Origin: Ga0077555 sp964500805
Lineage (GTDB): Bacteria > Pseudomonadota > Alphaproteobacteria > Rhizobiales > Hyphomicrobiaceae
Assembly (NCBI GenBank): GCA_964500805.1
Contig: CAZCQH010000019.1
Location: 1-64,000 of the forward strand
Reading direction: 5' to 3'
DNA length: 64,000 nt
Positions 43,521 to 52,367 of the stretch are shown here, piece after piece; the first letter of the stretch is position 1, and each line of letters begins with the position of its first letter. The position numbers were made by a program, and so were the translations under genes. The notes under the pieces are model-generated. The model saw only the letters and a list, made by a program, of their open reading frames with translations, was not told where the DNA came from and did not search any database.

Positions 43521-43546
43521 CTGCGCGCACATTCTGAGGTGCGCAG
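43521..43546. terminator. Hairpin between convergent ugpC and the enoyl-CoA-hydratase-like gene
   Basis: CTGC-GC-GCAC and GTGC-GCAG form an 8-bp stem with a 2-base bulge around an 8-base loop, directly after the ugpC stop codon. No T-run follows. A bidirectional termination role is plausible from its place between convergent genes. Confidence 0.35.
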
Positions 43547-43564
43547 AACCTTCGGAAGATCACC

Positions 43565-44368
43565 CTAACGCCCCTTGAACTGCGGCTTGCGCTTTTCGGC
43601 CCACGCTTTGAGGCCCTCCTTGTGATCCTCGGAATGCGCGCAAGCGCGGCGTGCTTGCGCCAGCTCATCAGTATCGAGCGTGCCGGCAGCCACCTGATTG
43701 AGCGCGCGTTTGGTTGCAGCGACGGCCATCGGCGCGTTGGCGGCGATGGTAGCTGCAAGCGCTTCGGCCCGCGTCATCAGCTGCTCAGGCGCGACGATCT
43801 CGTCGAGATAGCCGATGCGCAGCAACTCGGCGGAGTCGATGGGCTCGGCAGTCAGGAACATCCGCTTCGCGGCACCAAGCCCTAGGCGGTTCACGTAACG
43901 CGTGAGCCCGCTGGGGTAATAGACGATGCCAAGGCGCGCTGCGGGCATGAACATGCGCGTCGCCGCGACACCGAGCCTGAAGTCGCAGGCAAGCGCCAGA
44001 TCGGTCGAGCCGCCATAGACACCACCGTTCAACGCCGCGATGGTCGGAACGCGCAAGGTCTCCAGACGATTGACGGTTTTTTCGAAGGCGTCGGGATCGT
44101 AATCGCGCTGCTTACCGTCCTTGCGCTCACTCAGCGCGCCGATGTGAAAGCCGGACGAAAAGCTCTTTCCCGTACCGGTGATGATCAACACGCGAACACT
44201 GTCGTCGCGATCGACGCGATCGAAGATCTCACGCAGTGCTTCGAGGTCGGCCGGCTCGAGGCGGTTGTGCTCGCGCGGCCGATTGAGGCGAACCAGCGCA
44301 CGGCCGTCGCTGACGGTCAGAACAGGAGTTGTCGAGGGCGTTTCGGTAGCGTGCTCCGCGATAGCCAT
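43565..44368 (-). CDS. Enoyl-CoA hydratase/isomerase-like protein lacking the PE-motif glutamate
   Basis: A 267-residue crotonase-fold protein. The oxyanion regions are visible (FSSGFHIGAL and LNGGVYGGSTDLALACDFRLG), but where hydratases have a catalytic Glu in P-E-(I/V) this protein has Pro-Ala (MFMPAARLGIVYYPSG). A simple hydratase reaction is therefore doubtful; isomerase, hydrolase or another crotonase activity is more likely. I chose ATG 44368; a long upstream extension in the same frame is only antisense to the amidohydrolase gene. It ends the pair led by that amidohydrolase. Confidence 0.78.
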   Translation of the reverse strand: MAIAEHATETPSTTPVLTVSDGRALVRLNRPREHNRLEPADLEALREIFDRVDRDDSVRVLIITGTGKSFSSGFHIGALSERKDGKQRDYDPDAFEKTVNRLETLRVPTIAALNGGVYGGSTDLALACDFRLGVAATRMFMPAARLGIVYYPSGLTRYVNRLGLGAAKRMFLTAEPIDSAELLRIGYLDEIVAPEQLMTRAEALAATIAANAPMAVAATKRALNQVAAGTLDTDELAQARRACAHSEDHKEGLKAWAEKRKPQFKGR

Positions 44369-44423
44369 GGCGTAAGTCGTCCTTCGGGGAAGTTCGTGAT
44401 GCGAGGATGGCGATGTGCTGGTC

Positions 44424-45470
44424 TCAGGCCGGCAGGCCAAGCCGATAGAAACGGTTGGCCGTGCCGGCGAAGAGATCCTTCTTCTCGGCGGCGCTGGCGC
44501 CTTTCGCCAACAGCTTGCAGGCATTCCAGAAGACGCCATAGCTGTAGGAGCCCTTGTCGACCGGAAAGTTCGACTCGAACATGCAGCGGCCGGCACCGAA
44601 GGCCTCGATGCACGTCTCCATGTAGGGCTTCCAAGCCTTCGCCAGCATCTCTGACGACGGCGGGTCGGCAGCGTCCTCGAACTGAAAACCGTTGATGCGC
44701 ATGCCAAGGCCGCCAAGTTTGACGTAGACTTTCGGCCGCTTGGCGAGCTCCTTGATCGACTTCGCCCAGGCCGCAAAAACCTCGGCCCGCTTGCCTTCGT
44801 AGGACGCTATCGCCAGCGGTCCGCCGACGTGATCGAGCACGATCCTCGTATCGGGCACCGCCGCAGCCATTGCCGCGAGCTCGTCGATCTGCGGATGATA
44901 GAGCCACGCGTCGAACGTCAGCCCCATCCGGCCGAGCGTCGCAACGCCCTCGCGGAACGTCTTGTCGCCAAGCACGCCTTTTGGTGGTTGATAGGCGGGG
45001 TTCATCACCACCGGATCCGGGTCCCATGCGGTGATGTGGCGAATGCCGCGGAACCGTCCGCCACCGGCTGTGACGTGCGCCTCGAGCACCCGGGCCACCC
45101 GCGTTCCGAGCAGCATATCGGCATGTCCGACGATGCCAGCGCACACGTTCGTCTTGCCGTAGCCGCCGCTGGCGCTCATGGCCGCGATGCCGTTGACGAA
45201 CTCAGTCTCGCCAACGGGACGCATTTCGACGGGACCCTCGGCTCGGTGCATGGCGCGGCATTGCACGAATACGGTGGCGACGATGTTGTGGCCCTGGTTC
45301 GTGTCGTCGAGCAGCTCGGGGAGGAGATAGCGCCAGCCGGGTCGATCCCACAAATGATGATGCGGATCGACAATTGCGAGATCCGGTTCGAGTGCAGCCT
45401 CCTGGCGCCGTGCGAGCCACTCAGGGCGATTGGCGATGTAGTGCACTTGCGCTGTCGATGGTGTGGACAT
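44424..45470 (-). CDS. Amidohydrolase family (TIM-barrel) protein
   Basis: A 348-residue amidohydrolase-2 type enzyme. It has the HxH metal motif in AIVDPHHHLWDRPGWRYLLPELLDD, GIRHITAWD on the next strand, DHVGGPL, and the C-terminal ESNFPVDKGSYSYGVFWNACK with a metal-ligand-like Asp. Relatives hydrolyse lactones or decarboxylate aromatic acids. Its partner gene, the crotonase-like protein 55 bases downstream, suggests a role in degrading an acid or its CoA ester. Confidence 0.84.
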   Translation of the reverse strand: MSTPSTAQVHYIANRPEWLARRQEAALEPDLAIVDPHHHLWDRPGWRYLLPELLDDTNQGHNIVATVFVQCRAMHRAEGPVEMRPVGETEFVNGIAAMSASGGYGKTNVCAGIVGHADMLLGTRVARVLEAHVTAGGGRFRGIRHITAWDPDPVVMNPAYQPPKGVLGDKTFREGVATLGRMGLTFDAWLYHPQIDELAAMAAAVPDTRIVLDHVGGPLAIASYEGKRAEVFAAWAKSIKELAKRPKVYVKLGGLGMRINGFQFEDAADPPSSEMLAKAWKPYMETCIEAFGAGRCMFESNFPVDKGSYSYGVFWNACKLLAKGASAAEKKDLFAGTANRFYRLGLPA

Positions 45471-45778
45471 TCACTCGCTCCAGTTCGATTTGCCTGAGGC
45501 CCGATGCGCCATGCGATTGCCTTGAGCCCAACTACTCGGCCGCGCCGGCCCAGACCTTATCGAAACCGGCTCCCGGGCGTAGCACGCCACGAAGCCAGGA
45601 GCTTGGACCGTTTGGATGCGCGACCGCCATTGACCACTTCAAATCAGGGCTGCAGGACGCTGCTCAGTCGTCATGCAGCACGCCCTCACGACCGAGGCAC
45701 AGGCTAGCACGGCGGAGCTGATTGTCACCGGAACCCGCGATCGAGCAGCGCTCGGCAGGCGCGACTGGGTTGCAGGAC
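45471..45778. other. Gap between the amidohydrolase start and tRNA-Gln
   Basis: About 300 bases with no recognisable gene. Short open frames here continue into the complement of the tRNA and are artefacts. It must contain the amidohydrolase promoter and the 3' end of the tRNA transcript; I see no T-tailed hairpin. Confidence 0.5.
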
Positions 45779-45853
45779 TGGCTGGGGCGGGAGGGTTCGA
45801 ACCTCCGCATGGCGGAATCAAAATCCGCTGCCTTACCACTTGGCTACGCCCCA
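45779..45853 (-). tRNA. tRNA-Gln (anticodon TTG)
   Basis: On the minus strand the acceptor arm TGGGGCG pairs with CGCCCCA, followed by discriminator G and an encoded CCA. The D arm contains TAGCCAAGTGGTAAGGCA. The anticodon stem GCGGA/TCCGC encloses the loop TTTTGAT with anticodon TTG. The T arm is GGAGGTTCGAACCTCC. All four arms are consistent, giving 75 bases including CCA. Confidence 0.95.
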
Positions 45854-46196
45854 AAGCGCGCGGACCATAGCGGCAAGGATCGACAACCGCAACGAGCCCA
45901 ACAAGTCCTTCACGTGGCTGTCCAGCCGCTCCTCCATCGCGGTTTGGAACCAAACGGCTCACCAGAGGGTTAAAGAGCCAAGAATCCGCCAACGGTTGCT
46001 ATGCACAAACTTGCCGCAATGCAGCGACGACTTGGAGTTAACCCATCTCTTTTTGCGCCCGGCCGACAAAACAATGGCCAGAACACGGATTTTTCTTGAC
46101 TATGCGCATTTATGTCGCATCAATAAGTTTGTTGATAAATTGTCCGGGCAATTGTGGCGGCTTTTGCTCGGTCAGTTGCAAAGTTGCGAGGGCGTT
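45854..46196. other. AT-richer intergenic region after tRNA-Gln
   Basis: About 340 bases of lower GC content between the 5' end of tRNA-Gln (minus strand) and a small plus-strand frame. A TTGACT hexamer (46096-46101) could be a -35 element for the small gene, but no good -10 stands at standard spacing. Nothing else recognisable. Confidence 0.4.
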
Positions 46197-46433
46197 ATGA
46201 GCATCGAAGAGCTTCATAGGGCTGCAGAGGCTGCCGGGTACGCGATGGCGACCCAGGACGAGCCGACGACCGAGCCGGTCAGGGCCGTCTCCGACGTGCC
46301 GGCCGCTGCGCTGCCGGTGGTGTGGTCGAAACCGGCACCCATCGTGACGGCAAAAGCGTGGGACATGGTCACGACCGCTGGCGGTTGGGTTCGTGGTCAT
46401 CTTCCTGGGTTTGGCGGCCGGGCTCCTGCCTGA
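46197..46433 (+). CDS. Small hypothetical protein, possibly frameshifted
   Basis: A 78-residue frame beginning MSIEELHRAAEAAGYAMATQ, with GAGGG 5-9 bases before the ATG and the low-GC promoter-like region upstream. It resembles no family I know. Near its end a neighbouring frame encodes a membrane-helix-like stretch (LAVGFVVIFLGLAAGLLPD), so the real protein might be a single-pass membrane protein whose frame is broken here. The 3' end overlaps the tail of the convergent alpha/beta hydrolase gene. Weakly supported. Confidence 0.35.
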   Translation: MSIEELHRAAEAAGYAMATQDEPTTEPVRAVSDVPAAALPVVWSKPAPIVTAKAWDMVTTAGGWVRGHLPGFGGRAPA

Positions 46434-47343
46434 CAGGTCCGTCAAACAGGTTGGGTGGAGCGGCGCGGCAAGGACCGCGCCTTTCTGTTTCTGAGATCCA
46501 TTGCAGGACCTCGTCGTAGTGCTCTGCGACCCACAAGTGGCCAGCACCTGGCAACTCGCGTAGCACGCACCGTGGCAGACGCGCGGCGAGCCGTCGCGCC
46601 GCCGACAGCGGCACGTTGCGGTCCGCTGTGCCGAGCCAAAGCCGAGCCGGCATATCGGCGTTGGCGAGCGGCACTTCCCAAGGCCGACCGAACAGCATCA
46701 TGTCTATACTCGGGCCGCGCGCGCTAAATCGCAGCCCTTCGGTGAACGCCCCGGCGAGGCGGGCTCGCGTCTGGCCTCGCCCAAGCACCGCCTTGTCGGA
46801 GGAAGGCACACGGGCCATCGCGACGGACATTGCGAGGCGTGGCGCCGTCAAGAGCAATCGGCGGAATCCTATGAAGACCGCCGAGCGCATGACAGGCGAG
46901 CGCGCCAATGGCCCGAAGCAGAAGCGATGAAAGGCGGCAATCTCCCGATCCGGCTCCTGTGCAATCGGACCAACCGGAGCGATCAGCGCCAGCGCCGAAA
47001 CCCGTGCCGGAAGCATCGACGCGACCGCCACCGCATAAGGCCCACCACCCGAGATGCCCATCACTGCAAAACTGCCCAGTCCGAGCGCGTCTGCGAAGTC
47101 GCGGGTGTCCTCGGCGAATTGATGGAGCGAGGGTGCGGGAGGTGCATCGGTGCCCCCATAGCCCCAGCGATCGATGGCAATTACACGTAGCCCGAGCGCT
47201 CGACCGACTGGCTCGACCACCGAGAACTTCAACCGCGATCCAGGTGTGCCGTGGAGCGCGAGGATGGGAGTACCGTCCCGCGCCCCGAACTCGACGTACG
47301 ACAGCCGGCGACCGTCAGCGAGTTCGATAGATCTGTCCATCAC
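46369..47343 (-). CDS. Alpha/beta hydrolase
   Basis: A 324-residue alpha/beta-hydrolase-fold protein. The oxyanion HG motif is ALHGTPGSRLKF, the nucleophile elbow is GISGGGPYA (G-x-S-x-G), the acid lies in WLGTADRNVPL, and the histidine in LPGAGHLWV. The class covers esterases, epoxide hydrolases and haloperoxidase-like proteins; the substrate is unknown. The last ~45 residues are a charged, unconserved tail that overlaps a weak plus-strand frame, so the ancestral stop may have been earlier. Divergent from the MFS gene. Confidence 0.83.
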   Translation of the reverse strand: MMDRSIELADGRRLSYVEFGARDGTPILALHGTPGSRLKFSVVEPVGRALGLRVIAIDRWGYGGTDAPPAPSLHQFAEDTRDFADALGLGSFAVMGISGGGPYAVAVASMLPARVSALALIAPVGPIAQEPDREIAAFHRFCFGPLARSPVMRSAVFIGFRRLLLTAPRLAMSVAMARVPSSDKAVLGRGQTRARLAGAFTEGLRFSARGPSIDMMLFGRPWEVPLANADMPARLWLGTADRNVPLSAARRLAARLPRCVLRELPGAGHLWVAEHYDEVLQWISETERRGPCRAAPPNLFDGPVRQEPGRQTQEDDHEPNRQRS

Positions 47344-47573
47344 TGCACGCCTCAGCGCCGCCCGCTGATCAGCAGCGCAATCGAGAGAAAAAACTCATGA
47401 CTTGGGCCCGCGGCCGATGAAGCCGGTAAGTAGCACACTGGCGGGGGGTGCGCAGTGTCTCTGAAATGAGGCGGGTGAAACCGCGCAATGGCCAGTCCCG
47501 CAGCTTCTACCCGCCGATTACCCCTGCAATCGTCCGGTTTGCCCAGCGGTCCGCCTGCGCTACATCACGCCGG

Positions 47574-48821
47574 ATGACCACATCACTTGCATCGAAGCAC
47601 GCCAAAACCTTTGTCTTCATCACCGTACTGCTGGATATGGTGGGGTTCGGGCTGATCATTCCCGTTCTCCCGCAACTGATCGGCGAGGTCGGCCACACGG
47701 ACTTGGCAACCGCTTCCATCATAGGCGGTTGGATGTTCTTTGCGTTTTCGGCAACGCAGTTCCTGTTTGGTCCGACATTGGGCAACCTATCGGATGCCTT
47801 TGGTCGCAGGCCCCTGCTCTTGCTCTCCGTGGCGGGCCTGGGACTCGATTACCTTCTGCACGCGCTTGCGCCGAATCTCACCTGGCTGTTCATCGGCCGC
47901 GCCATCGCGGGGCTGTGCGGCGCCTCCTACGTCATCGCCAACGCCTATATTGCAGACATCACGGCACCTGAGGAGCGCGCCAAAGCCTTCGGTTTGATGG
48001 GTGCTGCGTTCGGCATCGGTTTCGTGATTGGCCCGGCGATCGGTGGGTTGCTCGGAGCCTACGGAACACGTGTGCCCTTCTACGTTGCGGCGGGCATTTC
48101 TGCGCTTAATCTGATCTACGGTTATCTGGTACTGCCGGAAACGCTGCCACCAGAGAAACGCCGGGCGTTCGCGTGGTCGCGCAGCAATCCGATTGGCACG
48201 TTCAACGTCTTCCGCCAGTACCGGAGCGTGATGCCGTTGTGCATCGTGCTCTTCATTTATTTCGCGGCGTCCGCCGTTTATCCGGCGATCTGGGCCTACT
48301 GGGGCATCGCCAAGTTCAATTGGAGCACGGCGACGATCGGACTGACACTGGCTGCGTTCGGGATCATCGCGGCCTTCACGCAGGCGGTGCTGACAGGTCC
48401 CGTCGTCGCCCGGTGGGGCGAGATCCGCGTGGCGCTGGTGGGACTGATCATGGCCGTGGTGGCGTCAGTCGGCTACGGCCTCGCTCCGAATCTGCTCGCA
48501 GTCATTGTCTTGTTGATCATTCATGCACCCGAAGGCTTCGTACATCCAATGCTCACGGCGATCATGTCCAAGGAGGTGCCCGAAGACGCACAAGGCGAGC
48601 TGCAAGGCGGCATCGGCTCCGTCATGGCCGTCGCCATGCTGGTCGGAACCGTGTTCTTCACGCACATATTCGGATACTTCATGCGCCCCGACTCACCGTT
48701 GGTGTCGCCGGATATCGCCTATTTCATCGCAGCCGCATTCCTTGCCGTATCGCTTATGCTGTTCTGGCAAATCGCACGCGGGAGCCCTGCTCGGAGCAGG
48801 TCTCCGGCCTCGGCCAAATGA
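47574..48821 (+). CDS. TCR/Tet-family MFS efflux transporter
   Basis: A 415-residue, 12-helix major facilitator of the TetA(class A-G) type. It has FITVLLDMVGFGLIIPVLPQLI at the first helix, motif A GNLSDAFGRRPLLLLS between helices 2 and 3, and GAAFGIGFVIGPAIGGLLG (antiporter motif C) in helix 5. Such chromosomal homologues are drug/proton antiporters, often not true tetracycline-resistance proteins. I chose ATG 47574; the longer frame to 47448 is unconserved. Converges on a cytochrome gene across a strong hairpin. Confidence 0.88.
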   Translation: MTTSLASKHAKTFVFITVLLDMVGFGLIIPVLPQLIGEVGHTDLATASIIGGWMFFAFSATQFLFGPTLGNLSDAFGRRPLLLLSVAGLGLDYLLHALAPNLTWLFIGRAIAGLCGASYVIANAYIADITAPEERAKAFGLMGAAFGIGFVIGPAIGGLLGAYGTRVPFYVAAGISALNLIYGYLVLPETLPPEKRRAFAWSRSNPIGTFNVFRQYRSVMPLCIVLFIYFAASAVYPAIWAYWGIAKFNWSTATIGLTLAAFGIIAAFTQAVLTGPVVARWGEIRVALVGLIMAVVASVGYGLAPNLLAVIVLLIIHAPEGFVHPMLTAIMSKEVPEDAQGELQGGIGSVMAVAMLVGTVFFTHIFGYFMRPDSPLVSPDIAYFIAAAFLAVSLMLFWQIARGSPARSRSPASAK

Positions 48822-48878
48822 GGAGGCGGCTGTCGCGTTCGCGCCCTTGCACAGCACGTTGATCAGGTCCCAACGTGC

Positions 48879-48904
48879 AAACAGGAGAGCATCACTGCTC
48901 TCCT
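48879..48904. terminator. Bidirectional hairpin between the MFS and cytochrome c genes
   Basis: An 11-bp perfect stem (ACAGGAGAGCA / TGCTCTCCTGT) with a 4-base loop TCAC lies between two convergent genes, 58 bases after the MFS stop and 28 after the cytochrome stop. On the minus strand it is followed by only TTT, so it is a modest intrinsic terminator for the cytochrome gene. Confidence 0.62.
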
Positions 48905-48931
48905 GTCCCAAGATGCGGTGATCACGATCGT

Positions 48932-49378
48932 TTACTTCTTCGGAATTCGATACTCGTCGTGGCAGCCTTTGCACACGGCAACCGCCTTGAACTTTTCGGC
49001 GAACTCCTCCTTGGTCGACGCGCTGGCGGCTGCCGTCGCAGCTTTTGCCATCGCCTCGCCCTTGTCATTGAAGTCCTTCGTGTTGCTCCAGATCTTCGGT
49101 GATGCCGTTGTCTCACCACCGGTTTCCGTGCCAGGCGGGAACGACTTTGCAAAATCGCCCCAACCCGAAGAAATCTTCGTCATTGCGTCTTTTGCTGCCG
49201 CTGCATCGAAGGGCTTCTCACCCTTGATCATCTCGTTGGAGAGCTTGGTCGCGCCGCCGACCGCCTTCATGAATTCCTTGCGCTTGGCAATGGCATCCTG
49301 GGCGACGGTGACACCAGAGGCAACCATCGCCAGACCGGCTGCGAGAGACAAGCCAGCCAGCAGTTTCGACTTTGACAT
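48932..49378 (-). CDS. Class II cytochrome c (cytochrome c')
   Basis: A 148-residue periplasmic cytochrome. A Sec signal peptide (MSKSKLLAGLSLAAGLAMVASGVTVAQ) precedes a four-helix-bundle domain beginning DAIAKRKEFMKAVGG, and the heme-binding CKGCH motif is near the C-terminus (VAVCKGCHDEYRI), the class II arrangement. These proteins bind NO or shuttle electrons. ATG 49378 has GAGGGG upstream. Single gene; converges on the MFS transporter. Confidence 0.92.
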   Translation of the reverse strand: MSKSKLLAGLSLAAGLAMVASGVTVAQDAIAKRKEFMKAVGGATKLSNEMIKGEKPFDAAAAKDAMTKISSGWGDFAKSFPPGTETGGETTASPKIWSNTKDFNDKGEAMAKAATAAASASTKEEFAEKFKAVAVCKGCHDEYRIPKK

Positions 49379-49523
49379 TGAAAACCCCTCGATGGACTTC
49401 TTGATTTGAAGATGGCCCGACGCCATCCAATCGGAAGCATAGCGTAGAATTATGGCAGCTAGTGACCTAAACTTTTTGTGATCAGACTGCGAAACGCGCG
49501 TTGACGCCGCTTGGCGGGCGTGC

Positions 49524-50411
49524 TCACCGGTCCGGATATCCGCCGAGCCGAGCTGCGTAACGCATTGCCAACTCCAGCCCGAATGGCGTGGGTCGCAGCG
49601 CTGGGCTGCGGTCGTTGATCTCGATTCCGGCGCGCGCGCCAAAGATGCGCTTGCCGTAGCAGATCAGGCTCTCCAGCGATTGCATGATGAAAACGATGCT
49701 TGGCAGCACTTCAGCGTAAGCCCGCTCTGCATCATCGATTTTTTGCTCTTCCAGGAGCCGCCATACGGTCGCGTTGCGGTCAATGGTGTCTGGCGCCAGG
49801 ATCATCCCCGCGCAGCCGGCGCGCCAGTTGTCGATGAGCTCGAGGCCGCCACGGCCGTTCAGCACGGGCAACCGGCCTTCCGTCGCCTCGATCACACCCT
49901 TGATGTCGATGGCGGCGCCTTCACCCTTCAGCAGTTTCACGTTTGGATGCTGGGTCACAAGATCGCGAATCTCACCAGAGGTTAGACCTCGCCCCATGTA
50001 TGCCGGGGCGTTCTGAATGGCCACGGGAAGCGTGGTCTTGTCAGCAACACGGCCGAAAAACCGGATGTACTCGGCGCCAGCGAACGTGCCCACAGCCGGC
50101 GGCTGCAGGATTACATAGGCGGCCTTGACCGCCTCGGCATGGCGCACCTGGGCAATCTGCTCGGCGACGGAGTTGCCGTAGATCGTGAAGTAGGTCGGCC
50201 GCCGGCCGGCCACGTCCTCGCTGACCCAGTCCATGATCTGCCGCCGCTCGGCTTCGGAGAGCTTGGCGACCTCGGTCGCGAGGCCAAGCGCACCAATCGC
50301 GGTGACGCCACAGCCAAGGCAGATCTCGACCTGACGCCGCATCGCCGAGCGGTCCAGCGCCTCCCTCGCATCGAACAGCGCATAGAGGATCGCCTGGATG
50401 CCCTGGTGCAT
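49524..50411 (-). CDS. DapA-family (dihydrodipicolinate synthase-like) aldolase
   Basis: A 295-residue class I aldolase of the DHDPS/N-acetylneuraminate lyase family. The Schiff-base lysine is in NVKLLKGEGA after strand 6, and AIQNAPAYMG occupies the tyrosine-bearing strand 5. The family's G-x-x-G-E loop is altered (ALGLATEVAKLS). Since DapA proper is usually elsewhere, this is probably a catabolic lyase cleaving a 2-keto acid. I use ATG 50411 (MHQGIQAILYALFD); a start at 50453 is possible. Divergent from an acyl-CoA dehydrogenase. Confidence 0.8.
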   Translation of the reverse strand: MHQGIQAILYALFDAREALDRSAMRRQVEICLGCGVTAIGALGLATEVAKLSEAERRQIMDWVSEDVAGRRPTYFTIYGNSVAEQIAQVRHAEAVKAAYVILQPPAVGTFAGAEYIRFFGRVADKTTLPVAIQNAPAYMGRGLTSGEIRDLVTQHPNVKLLKGEGAAIDIKGVIEATEGRLPVLNGRGGLELIDNWRAGCAGMILAPDTIDRNATVWRLLEEQKIDDAERAYAEVLPSIVFIMQSLESLICYGKRIFGARAGIEINDRSPALRPTPFGLELAMRYAARLGGYPDR

Positions 50412-50546
50412 AGCTCTCGATCTCCGGTCCTGTTTGGGCAACATCTTGTGCAAACGTCGAAAACTACATCATCATAGCGCACGCAGCGTATCAGGGCATG
50501 CAAAGCGGCCGCGGCTTGTACTCAGCGGGTAATACGGAGCACCGTA

Positions 50547-51752
50547 GTGGATTTTGCATTGAACCCCCGACACAAGGAGCTGCAAGCCAAGTGCCTCGCG
50601 CTGGCGGCTGACTTTGCACTGCGGTCCAACGAGCACGATCGGCAGGCATCTCATCCGATTGAAAACTACGACATTCTTCGGAGCAATGGCTTCCTCGAGC
50701 TGACCGTACCGAAAAAGTACGGCGGTGCAGGCGAGGACTTCCTCGGCCATTCGCTGGCTTACGAGGCGCTCGGCAAGGGATGCCCATCCACCGCCCTGTC
50801 GTTCAATATGCACGCGTCCGTCGTGATGCCGCTGCTGGCGAGCCCGGAAGTTTCCGAAGCAGCCAAACAGCATGTGGCGGATCTGGTAATCGGGCAACGG
50901 AAGCTGATCGCCGGCAACTACTCGGAGGCGACCTCGACGGCGCTGATCGGCGAGCGCTGGCTCGACACCATCGTGAAGCGGATCCCAGGCGGCTGGAGCA
51001 TCACCGGCCGCAAGATGTTTTCAACGATGATCGAAGCAGCCGACTACTGCCTGGTCCTGGCACGGCCTGATACTGCGACGCGCCCAACAGCGGGCGCTTT
51101 CGTCCTCATCCCTCGACGCGCCGAAGGCCGCAGCATCATCGAGAACTGGGACACGCTCGGCATGCGCGCCACGCGCAGCGATTCCCTCGTGCTCGAGAAT
51201 TGCAGGCTCGATGAGGCCGCGGTTGTCTTCCAGTCCGAGGACATCCGCAGCTTTCGCCAGTTCACGGCCAACTGGGGGTGGGGCTCCTACACTGCGGTTT
51301 ATCTCGGCGTCGCGGGCGCGGCTTATGACGAGCTGCTGCGTGTCGTGCGTGAGCGCAAAGTGCCGGGCTATGCGCAGCCGCTCGCCTATCATCCCGATGT
51401 TCGGCGCCAGGTCGGGGAGCTCAGCGCCGAGCTCGAGGCGGCGCGACTCATCGTCTATCAATCCGCGTGGCTCTACGATACCGAGGGCCCGACAGCAGAG
51501 ACGACGGCCGCGCTCTTCCGCGCCAAATATGCGGTTGGCAAGGCCGCGTCCAACATCACGCGCGTCGCGCTCAGTCTGTCCGGCGCGCATGGTGTCTACA
51601 AGGGGCAGCGCATCGAGCAGCTGTTTCGTGATGGCGCGCTTGCCGCCCTGCACGCTCCACCTAGTGATTTCTGCCTCTGGAATATGGGGATTCACGAGCT
51701 TGGCCTCGATCCGGCGGAGATCATGCCGCCGCTGAGACCGGCGACGGCCTGA
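50547..51752 (+). CDS. Acyl-CoA dehydrogenase family protein
   Basis: A 401-residue flavoenzyme of the acyl-CoA dehydrogenase superfamily: YEALGKGCPSTALSFNMH, YSEATSTALIGERWLDT, WSITGRKMFSTMIEAADY and DTLGMRATRSDSLVLENC in the standard order. At the place of the catalytic base in straight-chain dehydrogenases (Y-E-G) it has LFRDGALAALHAPPSDF, so the reaction may differ, as in flavin monooxygenase-like members. GTG start at 50547 with GGAG nine bases before it. Single gene; the CDP-alcohol phosphatidyltransferase gene converges on its end after 3 bases. Confidence 0.85.
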   Translation: MDFALNPRHKELQAKCLALAADFALRSNEHDRQASHPIENYDILRSNGFLELTVPKKYGGAGEDFLGHSLAYEALGKGCPSTALSFNMHASVVMPLLASPEVSEAAKQHVADLVIGQRKLIAGNYSEATSTALIGERWLDTIVKRIPGGWSITGRKMFSTMIEAADYCLVLARPDTATRPTAGAFVLIPRRAEGRSIIENWDTLGMRATRSDSLVLENCRLDEAAVVFQSEDIRSFRQFTANWGWGSYTAVYLGVAGAAYDELLRVVRERKVPGYAQPLAYHPDVRRQVGELSAELEAARLIVYQSAWLYDTEGPTAETTAALFRAKYAVGKAASNITRVALSLSGAHGVYKGQRIEQLFRDGALAALHAPPSDFCLWNMGIHELGLDPAEIMPPLRPATA

Positions 51753-51755
51753 AGC

Positions 51756-52364
51756 TCAGTCGGTCAGCACGCGCCAACCGAGAACCAGCCGCGCCGCTAC
51801 CGAAGCGACGCACAAAAGCGCAAAAGCATAGGCGATCCAGGCAAAGGCACCGGGCCAGACACACATGGCGATGAACGCCGCGATTGTTTCCGTCCCCTCC
51901 GCCAAGCCGGCGAGGTAGTAGAGCGACTTCTCCCCCTGAGCTCGGGTGGTGAGGCCGCGCCGGTCCGCCATGAGCGCGAAGGCCAGGAATATGGCGCCAT
52001 TGACGACGAAGGCCGCCAGAAGCGAAGCGGCAGCCAGCGCATTCGCGGCTGGATCGGCGACCGCGAAGGCGAGCGGAACCCCGGCATAGAATGCGAAGTC
52101 GAGTCCGATGTCGAGAAATCCGCCGCGGTCCGTTTTTCTGGTGGCGCGCGCGACTGCACCATCGAGTCCGTCTGCCAGCCGATTGAGCACAATCAGGCCG
52201 AGCCCTGCTCCATAGGCGCCGACTGCTATGAAAACCGCTGCCGCTGCGCCAAACGCAAAGCCGACAAGCGTCACTCCGTCCGCCGTTATGCCGCGCGCTG
52301 CGAGAGCGCGACCCGTGACATCGAGCGGAGGGTCGATCAGCGAGCGCATGCGCTGGTCGAGCAT
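51756..52364 (-). CDS. CDP-alcohol phosphatidyltransferase family protein
   Basis: A 202-residue integral membrane enzyme with about six helices and the CDP-alcohol phosphotransferase motif (DGAVAR...GGFLDIGLD, matching D-G-x2-A-R-x7/8-G-x3-D-x3-D), which binds the metal and CDP-linked alcohol. It makes a phospholipid from CDP-diacylglycerol or a related donor; the acceptor is unknown. It starts 3 bases after the MDR dehydrogenase stop, so the two form an operon. Confidence 0.85.
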   Translation of the reverse strand: MLDQRMRSLIDPPLDVTGRALAARGITADGVTLVGFAFGAAAAVFIAVGAYGAGLGLIVLNRLADGLDGAVARATRKTDRGGFLDIGLDFAFYAGVPLAFAVADPAANALAAASLLAAFVVNGAIFLAFALMADRRGLTTRAQGEKSLYYLAGLAEGTETIAAFIAMCVWPGAFAWIAYAFALLCVASVAARLVLGWRVLTD

Positions 52365-52367
52365 CGC

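Noticed and set aside
45722..45973. Frame crossing the complement of tRNA-Gln
   Set aside because: Its peptide is the translated antisense of the tRNA (a common artefact), so it is not a gene.
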